64,000 nt of DNA from Undaria pinnatifida. Taxonomy: Eukaryota; Sar; Phaeophyceae; Laminariales; Alariaceae. How positions within the stretch are numbered: position 1 is the stretch's first letter; every line of letters begins with the position of its first letter. Location: NCBI GenBank assembly GCA_012845835.1, contig JABAKD010000001.1, forward strand, positions 513,501 to 577,500. The letters run 5' to 3'. The notes beneath the pieces are model-generated. The model ran no database searches. It saw only the letters and a program-made list of their open reading frames with translations, and was not told where the DNA came from. The translations under genes were made by a program, and so were the position numbers. Shown here piece by piece: positions 31,735-43,508 of the stretch.

Positions 31735-32480
31735 AGTATGGGAAGGGAACGCGAACTTCGTAAAACAACTACAAACAGTGTAGATGGCAGCAGCAGCTAA
31801 AAAGATACCAGGATGCTCAAGCACGACGAGCTATAAAGTACTGAGCGCAAAACTAGGAATGTACCCAATTAAAACAAAGAGAGACGTGAGAAAGTTGAAA
31901 TGGCAATGCAAAGTAAAGAATGCGTTAGAAAAGAGGTTGCCAGCCATAGTTGGTAGGGATGTATGGAAGAAAATAACAAATGGGCGAGCTGGAATAAGAT
32001 GGGATAACGTAGTCCAGAAAATATAGAACGATTTGGGGGAAGACTAAGAAGAGGTATTGTCTATTACAATAATAGAGAAAATTGGCGGGTACAAGACAGA
32101 AGTGAAAGAAATAACAGAAGAAAGGGAAAGGCCAGCAGCGCTAGAAAGAGGAGAAGCACTAAGAGACATACGGGGGGTTGAGGGAAAATATTGAAATGAA
32201 GACGTATCTGCACGGCCCATTGGAATGAACACGTGTCTGCATGGCGGAATGGACTACGCGAAAAAGCTGAAACTGCGATTTCGGGTAGGGGACCTGGACC
32301 TACCAAAAAGAAGAAAGAGATATACCAGTAGACTAGTCGGGAGGAGGACGTGGCTACAAATATGTGCCCATGTGGCACGACAATAGAGAATAATACTCAA
32401 ATAGTAGGAGAATGTAGACCATACAAGGAGGAACGGGATGCCCCCCCGACCCCCTATCCCCCCCTTCTCTGAGGTGCCAA
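31735..32480 (+). mobile_element. LINE 3' fragment, second copy
   Basis: Matches 15890-16540 in order: [29 protein letters not shown], then a VCPCG-like Cys motif region near 32365. It is frameshifted and 5' truncated. A C-run of about 17 nt precedes it. Confidence 0.75.
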
Positions 32481-33224
32481 GACTGCGGCGCACGGAAAAG
32501 AACAGGTGGATTGGGGACACGCGCTACGGAAAAGGTTCGGGCAGTACTTTTGTTTTGACCCGAATCAGTTTTTGGTTTAGGGTGCAGAACTCCTCAAGCA
32601 ACCACCTTCAGAAGGAATCCTCTATCAAGCAACCGCCCTCAGAAGGAATCCTCAAGTAGCCAGAAGACCAAAAAGTTGCATATCTATCTACTACTATCCA
32701 GCGACGCCTTAGCACGCGTCTGGGACGGCAACTCCACAGAGCAGACAGGGGGAACCATGCATACATGTGGTAGAAATGAGACGATTACTGCGGCATCGGC
32801 CGCATACATATCAAAGCAACCCGGGCTGCTGTGGGTGGGGTGGGATAGGGTAGAGGGTATCATATCGTGCTCCTAACGGAATGCCCAACCACTAAGTAAC
32901 AATGACTAAACACCATGCATAATCAAGTACTTGATCCCCATGACATAGACTAATCTCTTTAGGTCTCGGTCGCACCGTTTGTGAGGTAATCTAACAACTC
33001 CTATTATTATCGATTTTTTGCGATCTAAAGCTTCGCCTTAACCCTTAACTCCCCTCCCCGCACCGGTAAAAAATATCTCATTTTCCCCCCACTACGACTA
33101 CTTGTACCTAATTAATATTTCCAGTTTTTTGCTCGTACGGCCTCCACAGCGGTAGAGCCTCAACCGTGCAGTAGATGCTACCTGTTACCAGGTGTCACTT
33201 ATTATTCGACATTCACTATGTATG

Positions 33225-35640
33225 ATTAAGGCACGCTGTGTACGAGACGGAAGGAACCGTCCCTATCATACGTCGGTTGACTGGGTTTGATTGGGTTAGG
33301 GCTAGATATGTTATAAAAATAGCAATACACTCTCCAGCGGTGAGATCGAAGATTTTGTCGAAACTCATCTTTGCAAGCTGGTGTGATACTCCGATCGCGG
33401 GTGTTACTGGGTGTGTGTCGTCATTAAGGATATAGGTCGGCCATTCCCCTTGGAACTACAGTGTAGCTTGTACCAGGGTCAACAGAGTGATGCTAGCCAG
33501 TCTGTTCGCGGAAACTATTAAAAAAAAACGTTTTTGAGGGGGACAACATTTCACAGCTGTGGAAGGAAAAGCATCAGTTTATCAAGTGTATCCTGAATGT
33601 CGTATAACCGGTGAGGGGAGAGCGGAGTTTTGAAGGGCGTGGGGGCCTGGGTTTGAACAAGAGGGAGAGCGGGGGGGGGGGGGGGGGGGGCGAGGAGGAA
33701 ACGGGCGGGGTAACTTCATCTGTGCGCGGAAACTAAAAACATTTAAGGGAACACATCTGACGGTTGTGGAAGGAATGAAAGTCGTACAACCCGTGAGGAG
33801 GAGGCGGAGTGTTCGAAGCGGTAGGGTGGGGGGGCGGGAGGGGTGGGGGGGGGTTCCAACAGCTTTATGTCGCAAAGATGTAGGGGTTGGCTACACGCGA
33901 GGTGCTAGGGCTAGGCGATGGTGCGGGTGGTGGGGAAGGCGTAGGCGTTGGGGGGGGGGGGGGACGAATTGGAGCTACCGCATGGATGGCTAGAAAGATA
34001 ATGAGATGATATCAACTGCGCATATATAATAAAACGTGTACCAGGCATGTCGACCAGTGACGTCAACTACCTGGTATCTGGCATCAACCATGTCCTCGAG
34101 AAAGTGGTACCGCACCCTCTCCGACCGTGTATCACATGTACCAGCTAACGAGGGTACCGTATCGCTTTTTCGACAACATGGTTGACATACTCTTAAAATT
34201 ATATATAGGGATGTATTCTTGCTACAACCGTCAGATTTGTCCCCTTCAACGATTTATAGTTTCCGCACACATATTATTGAAGTGTCCCGCCCGCCGCCCC
34301 GCCCCCCGATCCCTCTTCTTCAAACGCCCCACCTAAAATCAAAATCTGCCAGAGTAGTAAATACTACCAGCCAGCTGATGTCATCTCATTATCTTTCTAG
34401 CCATCCATGCCGTACCTCCAATTCACCCCCCCCCTTTTTTTTTTTTTTCCCCGTTCCCTCTTGTTCAACGGCCTCACCTAAAATCGAAATCAGCAAGAGT
34501 AATAAACACTTCTACGCAATTGATATCACGTCATTATCTTCCTAGCCATCCATCACGTTGCTTTAACTCATCCCCCCCCCCCAACGCCCCCCCCCCCCCC
34601 AACGCCTCCCCCCGCAACACCCACTCCTTCCCCACCACCCGCACGACCGCCTAGACCTGGCACCACGCGTATAGCAAGCCCCTACATATACGCGACCTAA
34701 GCTGGTAGAAACCTTCCCTCAACCCCCTCCGCCCCCCGGCCCCCTTTTTTTTCCCTGCTCCCTCTTGCTCAAACGCCCCACTTAGCATCGAAATCTGCCA
34801 AAGTAATAAACACTTCCACGCAGCTGATATCACCTCATTATCCTTCTAGAGCTATCCATGCCGCTGCTCCAATCATCACCCCCCCCCCCCCCCCCCTCCC
34901 CCCAACGCCCTCTCCTTCCCCACCACCCGCAGCATCGCCTAGACCTAGCGCCACGCGTATATTAAACACCTACATCTATGCGACTTAATGCTGTTAAAAG
35001 CCCTTTTGCCCCCCCCACCTCACCCTCTCGAACACTCCGCCCTCTCCTCACTGGTTGTACGACTTACAGGATATACATGATAAACTCGTGCGTTCCTTCC
35101 AAAACCGTCAGATTTATCCCCTTAAAGGATTAAATTTGCCCCGCCCGTTCCCGCCCCCCCCCTCCGCCCCGCTCCCTCTTGTTCAAACCCAGGCCCCCAC
35201 GTCCTTGAAAACTCGCCGTCCCTCACCGGTTGTACGACCTCAAAGGATACACTTGATAAACTGATGCATTTCCTTCCACAGCTGTCAGATTTGTCCCCCT
35301 CAAAAACGGATTTTGCAGTTTCCGCGCACAGACTGCCTAACACCACCCTGTTGACCCTGATAGCTACACTGTAGTTCCAAGGGGAGTGGCGGACCAATAT
35401 CCTTGACGAGGATACACATCCCGTAATACGCGCGATCGGAGTATCACACACAGCTTGCAAAGATGAGTTTCGACAACATCTTCGATCTCACAGCTGGATG
35501 GAGTGCATTTCTGTTTTATAGTATACCCTAATCCTAGCCCAATGAAACGCAACAACCAACCAACGTACGGTGAAACCCCCTCTGTCTCGTACACAGCTTT
35601 GTGCGTCAACCATGTTGTCGAAAAAGTGCTAAGCTCCACT
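33225..35640. mobile_element. Foldback/inverted-repeat element of the R1 family
   Basis: The left arm (from GTGTACGAGAC at 33238 to about 34010) and the right arm (reverse complement, about 34870-35610) share the R1 block, CCTTGGAACTACAGTGTAGC, AGGGTCAACAG, TATCAAGTGTATCCT and G- or C-run tracts. Between them are further inverted partial copies (about 34130-34860) ending in CATTATCTTTCTAGCCATCC. No coding sequence is recognised. The arms are of the same family as 6540-7283 and 58645-59480. Confidence 0.65.
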
Positions 35641-35649
35641 GCAGCTATG

Positions 35650-38600
35650 TTGTTGCTGTTGTTGTTGTTTTCTCACATATACCAGCTCTCGGCTAACAAT
35701 TAAAAAATAAAAAATAAAATAAATAAATAAACTGCATGCTGTTCCGTCGCCGTATACAAACAAAATTCCGTAGCCTATCATCATGTCATCGAATATCCCA
35801 ACTGCGTACCAGGTACATACTCCGTACACGCTCGAAAGGCGGAGAATCTGTTATACGCGTTGCGCTGCGCGCTGCTTACAAACCAGGTCTATGATAGGAC
35901 ACAGGTTGATACGTTTAATACGGCAAAACAACCGGCGCTTCCCATCACGTCGTCGTAGTTTGAGTTGAGGCACCCCCCCGCCCCCCCCTTCACTGCATCT
36001 TCGCGTACCACTCTGTTCTGGCGTTCTCACCCCCCTGATGGGTGAGAGTTGCTCGCCCTGGCTGTCACTGGAGCTCCAGTCGACGGGTTTCAGCTTCCAG
36101 CTTGACAGGTGCAGTAGTTGCCGGTTGTGCACGCGACTGACGCCCTCTTCGGCCCTTGCACGTTATGGTTTGCCGTCACGTGTGCAACAACACATATAGA
36201 CTATATATGCAGGGCACTCACTCGTGATTCTTCATTGTTAATAGTGATATACCCGGTAGCGTGCACAGTCCTTTGCCAGACGACGATCCCAGCACCGCAC
36301 TGAAGAGGGACCCCGCACTATCCCAGGATGGATGCTGCACAATATATTCTGGTGTGCAGTACTTCCATATAGTTTTCTTGTCTTTTTCTTATCTTTGCTT
36401 GCCTTTTTCGTCTTGTTTCGTTTTTTTCTTTTCTTTTCTTTCCTTTCCTTTAGCTTTTTTTCTTTTCTTTGTTTCTTTTTCTCCAATTGACTTATGCCTG
36501 TCGTGCGTATGCGTAGTGATAGATACTACGTGTAATATATACGTGGTAGTCTTCCTTGGGTGGCAATCGGAATATTTGGTTTCTCCAGGCGTGAGTAGTG
36601 AGACGTATGTACCGGCCTGGACCTGGCACATCGTAGACTGACTCCCGATTTCACTTTTATATGTTTCTGGTGGAGGCATGAATTGCGTCAGCTGTGATAT
36701 ATGCGTGTACCACCTTGGGTTGTGTGTTTTTCCCTGGGGTATTCCTCAGCTCCAGAGTGACTGGAGCCTGTCCTGTGACCACGGACTTGATTATGCGAGT
36801 TAATGTGAGAACAACAACAACAACAACAACAACAGTAAAACCAGTCCTACTTGTGCTCTGCACAGGAAGAGCAATGTGGCACCGCACTAAACGGTACCGA
36901 AAAAGAAAACAACAGCGATCTGGGCTCCTCATCAGGCTGGAGTTTTCCCCTAGACTGCCTAATTTTTTCGTTACAACATGAGCCTCTTTTTCTTAGCAGG
37001 TACAGCAGTACCTGGTACCAGACCAGGTACGATCGAAATTGAGCTCTTTCTGTTACTTTTAGCGGGCCGTAGCATTAATTCATTCATTAGTTCATCAGGC
37101 TAATGCTTCGTTTCCCACCTTGTGCTTGAAAAATGGCTCACAGCACGGCCACCCAAACGAAAAAGGGGTCGGAGCTTCGTCCAAGGGGGGAAGAAGGGTA
37201 TTTCTTCTCAAGTAGCAAGTTCTCATCATGTATGTTGCGTCGGATGCCCAACTTCCGAATACTTTGTCTTCTTCCATCGTGGTAGTTCTCAGCCTATTGG
37301 CTTTTCCTTATATATATAGTTTACGTCCCAGTTTCTTAGGTAGTACTATAAATATGTGTCTGGTACTATTGTACACACATATATATACCACACTATTTTA
37401 TAAAAATATTTAAAGGACGTCAGCCGTGAGTGCGACGAATTTCGGGTCAATACTCATCTTTGCAAGCTGCGTTGTTGGTACTTGTAATATACCATGTGGG
37501 TGAGCTTTTTCTTAGTGGGAGGGGTCCTCTTCTTTTGTTTATATATCTACCTGGTATAATATATCTATCTTGTTTTTCTCCACTTTAATGGTTGATGCTG
37601 GTATTTTGCAAAAATATTTTCAAGGACGTCAGCCGTGAGGTCGACCAATTTCATCTGTCACCACGACTTGATTGTATTCATACCGCGTGAGTTAGGAAAA
37701 TTAGATGAAAATCGACGAGCATAAAAAAGCTGAAAAGTGGGAATGCCGAACCCTATGGGCCATAGAAATAAAGGTACGCACCAAGAGGGGGAGAGGGGCA
37801 GGCACCTCTGACCACGGCTTGATCCAGAAGATGAGGTGGCTGAGATGAAATATATCTTCTTATCACGACTTGATTGAGCAGGGAAATAACAAGTGATGAT
37901 AGAGAAAAAAGGAAAGAGAAGGAAAAAACGCCACGTTTACACCACCGGTCTTTTCACAAGAGATTCGAAGATAGGTGCTTTTTTTGTTCACTATTTTTCG
38001 TTTCTGACTGACTGACCTTACTGCTCCTTCATCCAAAATCGTCGGGATTTCGTCACTATTGTTTTGCATTATGATTGATTTCAAATCTATATACCTAGGG
38101 CACGGGATTGGTCATTATTGGGTTGCAATTTCGTTTCTTCTATCAAAGCCGGTTTTGGGGCGGGGTATATAACGCTTCAAGTGGCTAGGAAACCCAGAAA
38201 AAAAATTACCCACCTCTACCGTACGTACGTACGTACGTACGTAGCAGTTGCCAAGAACAGAGAGCCCCGGTGCACAAGGAACCCGAACCAACGAAAATGA
38301 GAAAATCGACAGCTTTTTATATTACAGCAGTACTAGCAGGTGTTATACTGAATGGAGTTAACGTAGGACAAGTCCTTTCTATTGTTCCGGGGCAAAAGGA
38401 GGGGAAGAGAGGGAGAGGAAGAGGAAAGAGGAGGGGCGGCGGGAGGGGGGGGGGGGGGTTCTGATGGCAAATTGCTAAGCAACAATACCTCCGACATCCC
38501 ATCGTATGGCTGCCCCCCCCTCGTTTGTCGTGATGATGACAGGTCTACATGGCTACAGCTGCTGCTGCATGCATGTGTGCGCTACTATATGGACTCCACA

Positions 38601-41600
38601 GCTCATTCGATGCATAGAAGGGGGTAGGCGTCGGCAGCCTCGAGCGCGAAGAACGTGTTCGGACCGAATTGGCATGACAAGGTAAGCATAACCAGGAGGG
38701 ACAGCTGTGGTGTGTATATATCTGGTGTATAGCACCGTTACTGGATGATATGAATACAGAAGGCGCCCGTCCGCTGGTGTACAGGAAACGTCAGTTGGGC
38801 GTCAAAGCTCAATTTCTTATTTTGTCGACACCGCGAGGCATAGGTAGGGCTGGCTACTGCTGGCCGTTATATATCGATGTGATTTAGTATGGCACCCGAC
38901 CATGAACACCGTTTTTTTCCCGGCGAATTTCTAGTGTGTCGTTGTTTCAATAGAATAGGCACCTCGATTTCTTACTCAGTACTATAATATCAGAGCTCTC
39001 AAGTGCGGGCGCCTCCTGTCCTCGCATCTTCTTCATATGAACCATAAACTGGTCTGTTACGACATTCAACCAACTAATTACATTTTGGTACCGGTAGATA
39101 GATAGAAGTATATAGAGCTGTGAGTCGGTATGGATTGGGAGTAAGTCATCGACTAAACACAGTTAGTAGTCGGACTAAGAGTTTGTCGTTTGCCGGAGGT
39201 AGCCGACTGTCCGGCGCACGGGGCTTCCGTACTTACTTACCGACAGAAAGGACCGTTTAATGCGGCATGAATTTTTCGCTTTCTTTGTGGCCACGGGGGG
39301 TGGGGGGGTGGAGGGCTGACCGATTTTGATTGCTTAAGACGCTTGACTCAAGTCGACAAGTCGGCTGGCCATCAGCTGGGTACGCCAACCGACTTTCCGA
39401 CCACAGTCAGTTTGTTGGCAAGTGGCTGCCTGCCGATTATCAGGTAATCCGACCGAGTCGTAGCTCTATTTATTGGCGTGTCGGCCATCTCTTAGCTAGG
39501 ACTATCTATGTGGTCGTGTATATTTTCCCCCCGTCGAACAAGCCCACCCGTCCGTCCACCTTGTGCGCCGCTCTTTGCCTCCCCACCGGCAATAATGCCC
39601 AATATACCCTGTCCGTTTCCTCCTTGCGTCCTTGCCCATGTGATGGCACGCTTTCTCCACCGTGTGTGTACCAGCACAATCTATATCTAGAGTGTGTGTG
39701 TGGTGATGCGACATACCAGGTAGTCTTTTATACCAAACCCACAAACGAAGAATCTGATCAGGGCCGGGTTGGGTTTAGTTGGGTTGTGGCTATTACGGGT
39801 CAAGCATAGTAGGGGTACATATTACGGGGGTAGGGGTTCGGGCGTTTCAGTTCGGGTCTTTGATCCAAGCCCGCGTAAGGTATTAATCATAGTTATTCGC
39901 TCGTGTTATATCATATGTTGGTCCACGTTTGTCTCGAACAAAATGCATGCCCGCATACCAGGAACATATATATATGTTGGTGCATACAAACAGGGATCAA
40001 GCATGTTTGGTGTCCCTATTTATTTACATTTTTCTACGGTGCCCTCCCTTTTTTGTAACGTTGGTCCGAGACCCGGGACCACGAACAGCACCGGCAGCTC
40101 CCCCCCCTCCACACCCTGTTCACGGCTCTTGCCGTATTTTTTATCACGAGAGAAGGGTTCCGCGTGCTCAGCATATTTAGCCCTCTTCCACTCGCTATTC
40201 CATTTGCGCATACACGTGCTTTCGTAGGCTTTTCCCTCTGCCCTTCGAGTTTTACACACGAAAACGCCATTTGGGGGGGGGCTCAACTTGTCGACAAAAT
40301 CGACCTTAGAGTATGATATAGTATGATATAGTATGATATAGTATGATATACTCGAGGTTGTGAGTTGCAATGCCGCTGTGTTATTAGGCAATCGGAAGCG
40401 AAATATAGAATACTTACGATGTGTGCGTTCTTCACATGAAACAGACATTTCCAACCATCATCTAATAAGACACATGCAATACATCCATCGTCCGTGCCGG
40501 TGCCTCCTCCTATAGTAGGGAGATACGCTTTCTACCTGACAGCTGTGGCCACAAACTACGAAACAGATACGTATACACATTGCACACGCAGGTAGGGGAG
40601 ATTTGGCCATGCAACACCGAACGCAATGAAAGCGGGGGAGGAACATAAAAGCAAGCCAAGCACACCAGATTGAATGCATGGAAAAACAAAACAGGAGAAC
40701 AACAAGAAAAGTGTAAAAAAGCAAGAAAAGCACAAACGGAAAGGAAGAAACATATGGATGGACAGAAATGGAAAGAAAAATAAAAAAAGGAACGCAGGGG
40801 AAGGGAGGAAAGAAGTACCCGAGGAGACTACGAAGACTAAGTAAGACCAGACAGAAGAAACCTACCAGGTAATAATTTTTGTCGGAGATCTGAGCGCTGG
40901 AACATTTCGTTCCGAGGGATAAACCGTCGAAAAAATCTGACGACCAAGTTAGGCATCGGCAGCAACCTTGGCTGCTGGGGTAAGACTCTCGGCTGATTGA
41001 GCCGCTTATAGTATACCTTGCATCCCTTAGCTAAACCCAGAATACGTGAAAGGCTACCTTAACTTAGTAGGAAGATTTACTATAATCTGCCTTCAAGCAT
41101 TCCCCGGGGGGGGTGTCCAAATTTCAACATACATACAGAGTTGCACGACACTCAGGCAGGCACCGCGGCGGTACTGTTCCCGCTGCACGCTCTCCCTACG
41201 GGCAAACGGGGGATCAATCCTCGTTTCTCCTACTTTTTAGGTCGCTGTACCTGGGTGCCAACAGGGATATATGGCGCGTGCTTCGCCGATGATAGCGCTA
41301 TTATACGTAGCACTTTTTTGTAAAAAACATTTTTTGACTGAGGGGGCTCCTGAACCCAAACTTACTTGTCGGAACGATGTCATTCTTGTTTTGCAGTGCT
41401 GTTTGTTATACTGTATATGCCTCGTCCTTTGTAATTTTGTGCCCGATGGGGTTGCCCTTTCGGGTTTGCAAAAAAAAAAGGCAGTTTTTGGGTCAGGCAT
41501 GGAGCTCTTCAAGTGATAGCCTCGGGAAATAATTGGTGCAGCTCTATGGTAGGTTATTAGCCTTGTACAGTGAGGTATGATATTAGTTATACCTGGTACG
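35650..41600. other. Intergenic DNA with minor repeats, no supported gene
   Basis: No convincing exon. Small features: (AAC)n at 36811-36832, an R1-like block at 37400-37450 and again near 37625, a degenerate SINE fragment at 37683-37830, (GTAC)n at 38219-38243, and four copies of GTATGATATA near 40312-40350. Open frames around 39330-40230 have no domain and no partner exons. Confidence 0.5.
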
Positions 41601-41689
41601 TTATACGGCATGATTTGGGTAGGCATTCGTTTAACCTTTTACCAGTGGTCAAACAGACTAGTACCCGCCAGTATCTACAGCGTATGACG

Positions 41690-41960
41690 TAGTCGACATA
41701 TCATGGACGCTTGGATCGTGGGTTCGAATCTTACCTTCCGCAAATACTAAACTGTTTCTACGAAGTCCTTTCCATACGTGTCTAACTTGAAGAATACTAT
41801 CCCACGTAACTTTGTATATATACCTAGGTAGCAAATGACCTTGTCGACTTACCATGCCATGATGGGCGTTTGGATCGTGGGTTCGAATCTTACCTTCCGC
41901 AAATACTAAACTGTTTTTACGACTTTCCACACACGTGTCTAACTTGAAAAATGAGGAAAG
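41690..41960. repeat. Tandem pair of a tRNA-like B-box unit
   Basis: Two copies, about 41690-41800 and 41850-41960, share TTGGATCGTGGGTTCGAATC, TTACCTTCCGCAAATACTAA and CGTGTCTAACTTGAA. GGTTCGAATC is a perfect Pol III B box (41721-41730, 41880-41889). No complete tRNA can be folded because the 5' acceptor strand is missing. Confidence 0.7.
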
Positions 41961-42007
41961 TCGTCATTGGGCAACCTCGTGTTTGGGGTAACTGGTAGCA
42001 AGATAGA

Positions 42008-42304
42008 TGTTAACGAATTATTAATAGGAGGGGTGTTAGTCCGTTTGACCACTTGCAAACGGTCAACCAATGGCTTACCCAAACTAAGCCTTATAACACT
42101 CTTCCCCCCTGAAACGGCGGGATACCAGGTCGGCCAGATATACGGGCGAACCTGTCAATATCCAAGCGGTTTCTTTCTCTGGGGATACCGGGGAGAGTAT
42201 TTTTCAAGTTCGACATGGTTGGGGAAAGTCTAAGAAGTTTTTTATTGTGGATGGTGGGAATCGAACCCACGACCCAAAAAAGTCATGGTCTGTCGACGAC
42301 GCCA
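42008..42304. repeat. LTR, left
   Basis: It is 297 bp, TG...CA ends, matching the right LTR along its whole length with substitutions and small indels. Near its right end it holds GGTGGGAATCGAACCCAC, the complement of a tRNA T-arm. Confidence 0.8.
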
Positions 42305-43508
42305 TATAGTAAGGGTGTTGAGCGGGGACATAAGAGTGTCCCCTGCAGGTCTGCCAATTGAGCAGGTCCTCGGAGAGTACTCACTTTCTTAGCCTTAGAA
42401 GAGACGTAGCTTTATAATAGTTTCCACCTGAGCCTTGGATAGCCTTTGAGATCGGAGGCGCTTCTGAGATTGGAGGCACGTGCTTTCGATCTATTTCCTG
42501 ACTATTCCGAGTATTAAACGCCAACCTTACCGTATGAAACCCCTCCAAACTATCTCAACTCGGATAATACAGGATTTTCAAGACTGTATCATAACACTAG
42601 CCTACCCTGATGAGCCGCATATGCAGAAATATGGAAGGTTCGGGGAAACTCCGGTTCTACGAACTAGACCATAAATCGAAGATGCGGCTCGTCAAAACCC
42701 ACTCCCACACCTCTAACGGTCTGGCTATGGAGCCCGTAACTCGCGAAGAAAATCAGTTGAACGAAACGCAGACCCTACAACAAGACAAAAGCCCTCAATC
42801 AAAAACCGGCCGAGTACCGCCGGTGTGGCGGGGGGGGGCAGAAAAGGCTCTAGAACCTGCCGCATACCGCCGGTGTGGGGGGGGGGGGGGGGGGGGGAAG
42901 GCTCTACGTCAAACCAACCACAGAAACGCTACTATGGCGACGCGAGCCCTCGTCGAGATCGAGGGGAACACGGGCGCTAAAACAAGGGAGAAGTCATGCG
43001 AGAAACCTCCCGCGGGCCATCGGCATGGCGGGGGGTTAGACAAGGAAACGACAAATACCCGGGATGGAAGGTGGCATCACCTACAGCCCCGCGAGGGGGG
43101 GGAGTGTTTAGCCGGGGAAAAAAACGTAGCACATATACAACACACAAAGCGATAATGATGACATACAGGCCCGTACATAGTCCTGTACGACGTCACGCGC
43201 GAACAGGGTACCCTGGTCGCCCCCCGGCTCTGGGCTGAGGAGGGCGTCGGCAGGGCGAAACTGAACAACGAGAGAAAAGCGACAGCCCTGCGCCTCAGAT
43301 AGCGGCATTTTACCCAACCCCTGGCCCGGCACTGAGCAGGGGGTTCGGCAGGACAAAAAAAAAAAGAAAAAAAAAGAAAAATAGAAAGAACCGCCCCAAA
43401 ACCAGACCAAGACTCTCAGAACACCACGAACAACCCAAAGACAAAGACTCAAAACCTCATAACCCCCAAAAAATGAAGAACTATCGAGGAGAAGTGGCGG
43501 CTTGAACG

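Noticed and set aside
36238-36486. Lys/Glu-rich minus-strand frame
   Set aside because: Translation of a TTTTC/TTTCC pyrimidine-rich repeat.
39330-39809. Plus-strand frame of 159 codons
   Set aside because: No domain, no start context, no splice partners; the length is unremarkable for an intergenic region of this size.
42250-42372. A functional tRNA gene on the minus strand
   Set aside because: T-arm and D-arm shapes exist, but no acceptor stem can be paired and the spacing is too long. Kept only as a tRNA-like finding.
42610-43155. Plus-strand frame of 181 codons
   Set aside because: It contains G-runs read as Gly/Trp, has no domain, and lies antisense in the 3' part of the retroelement.
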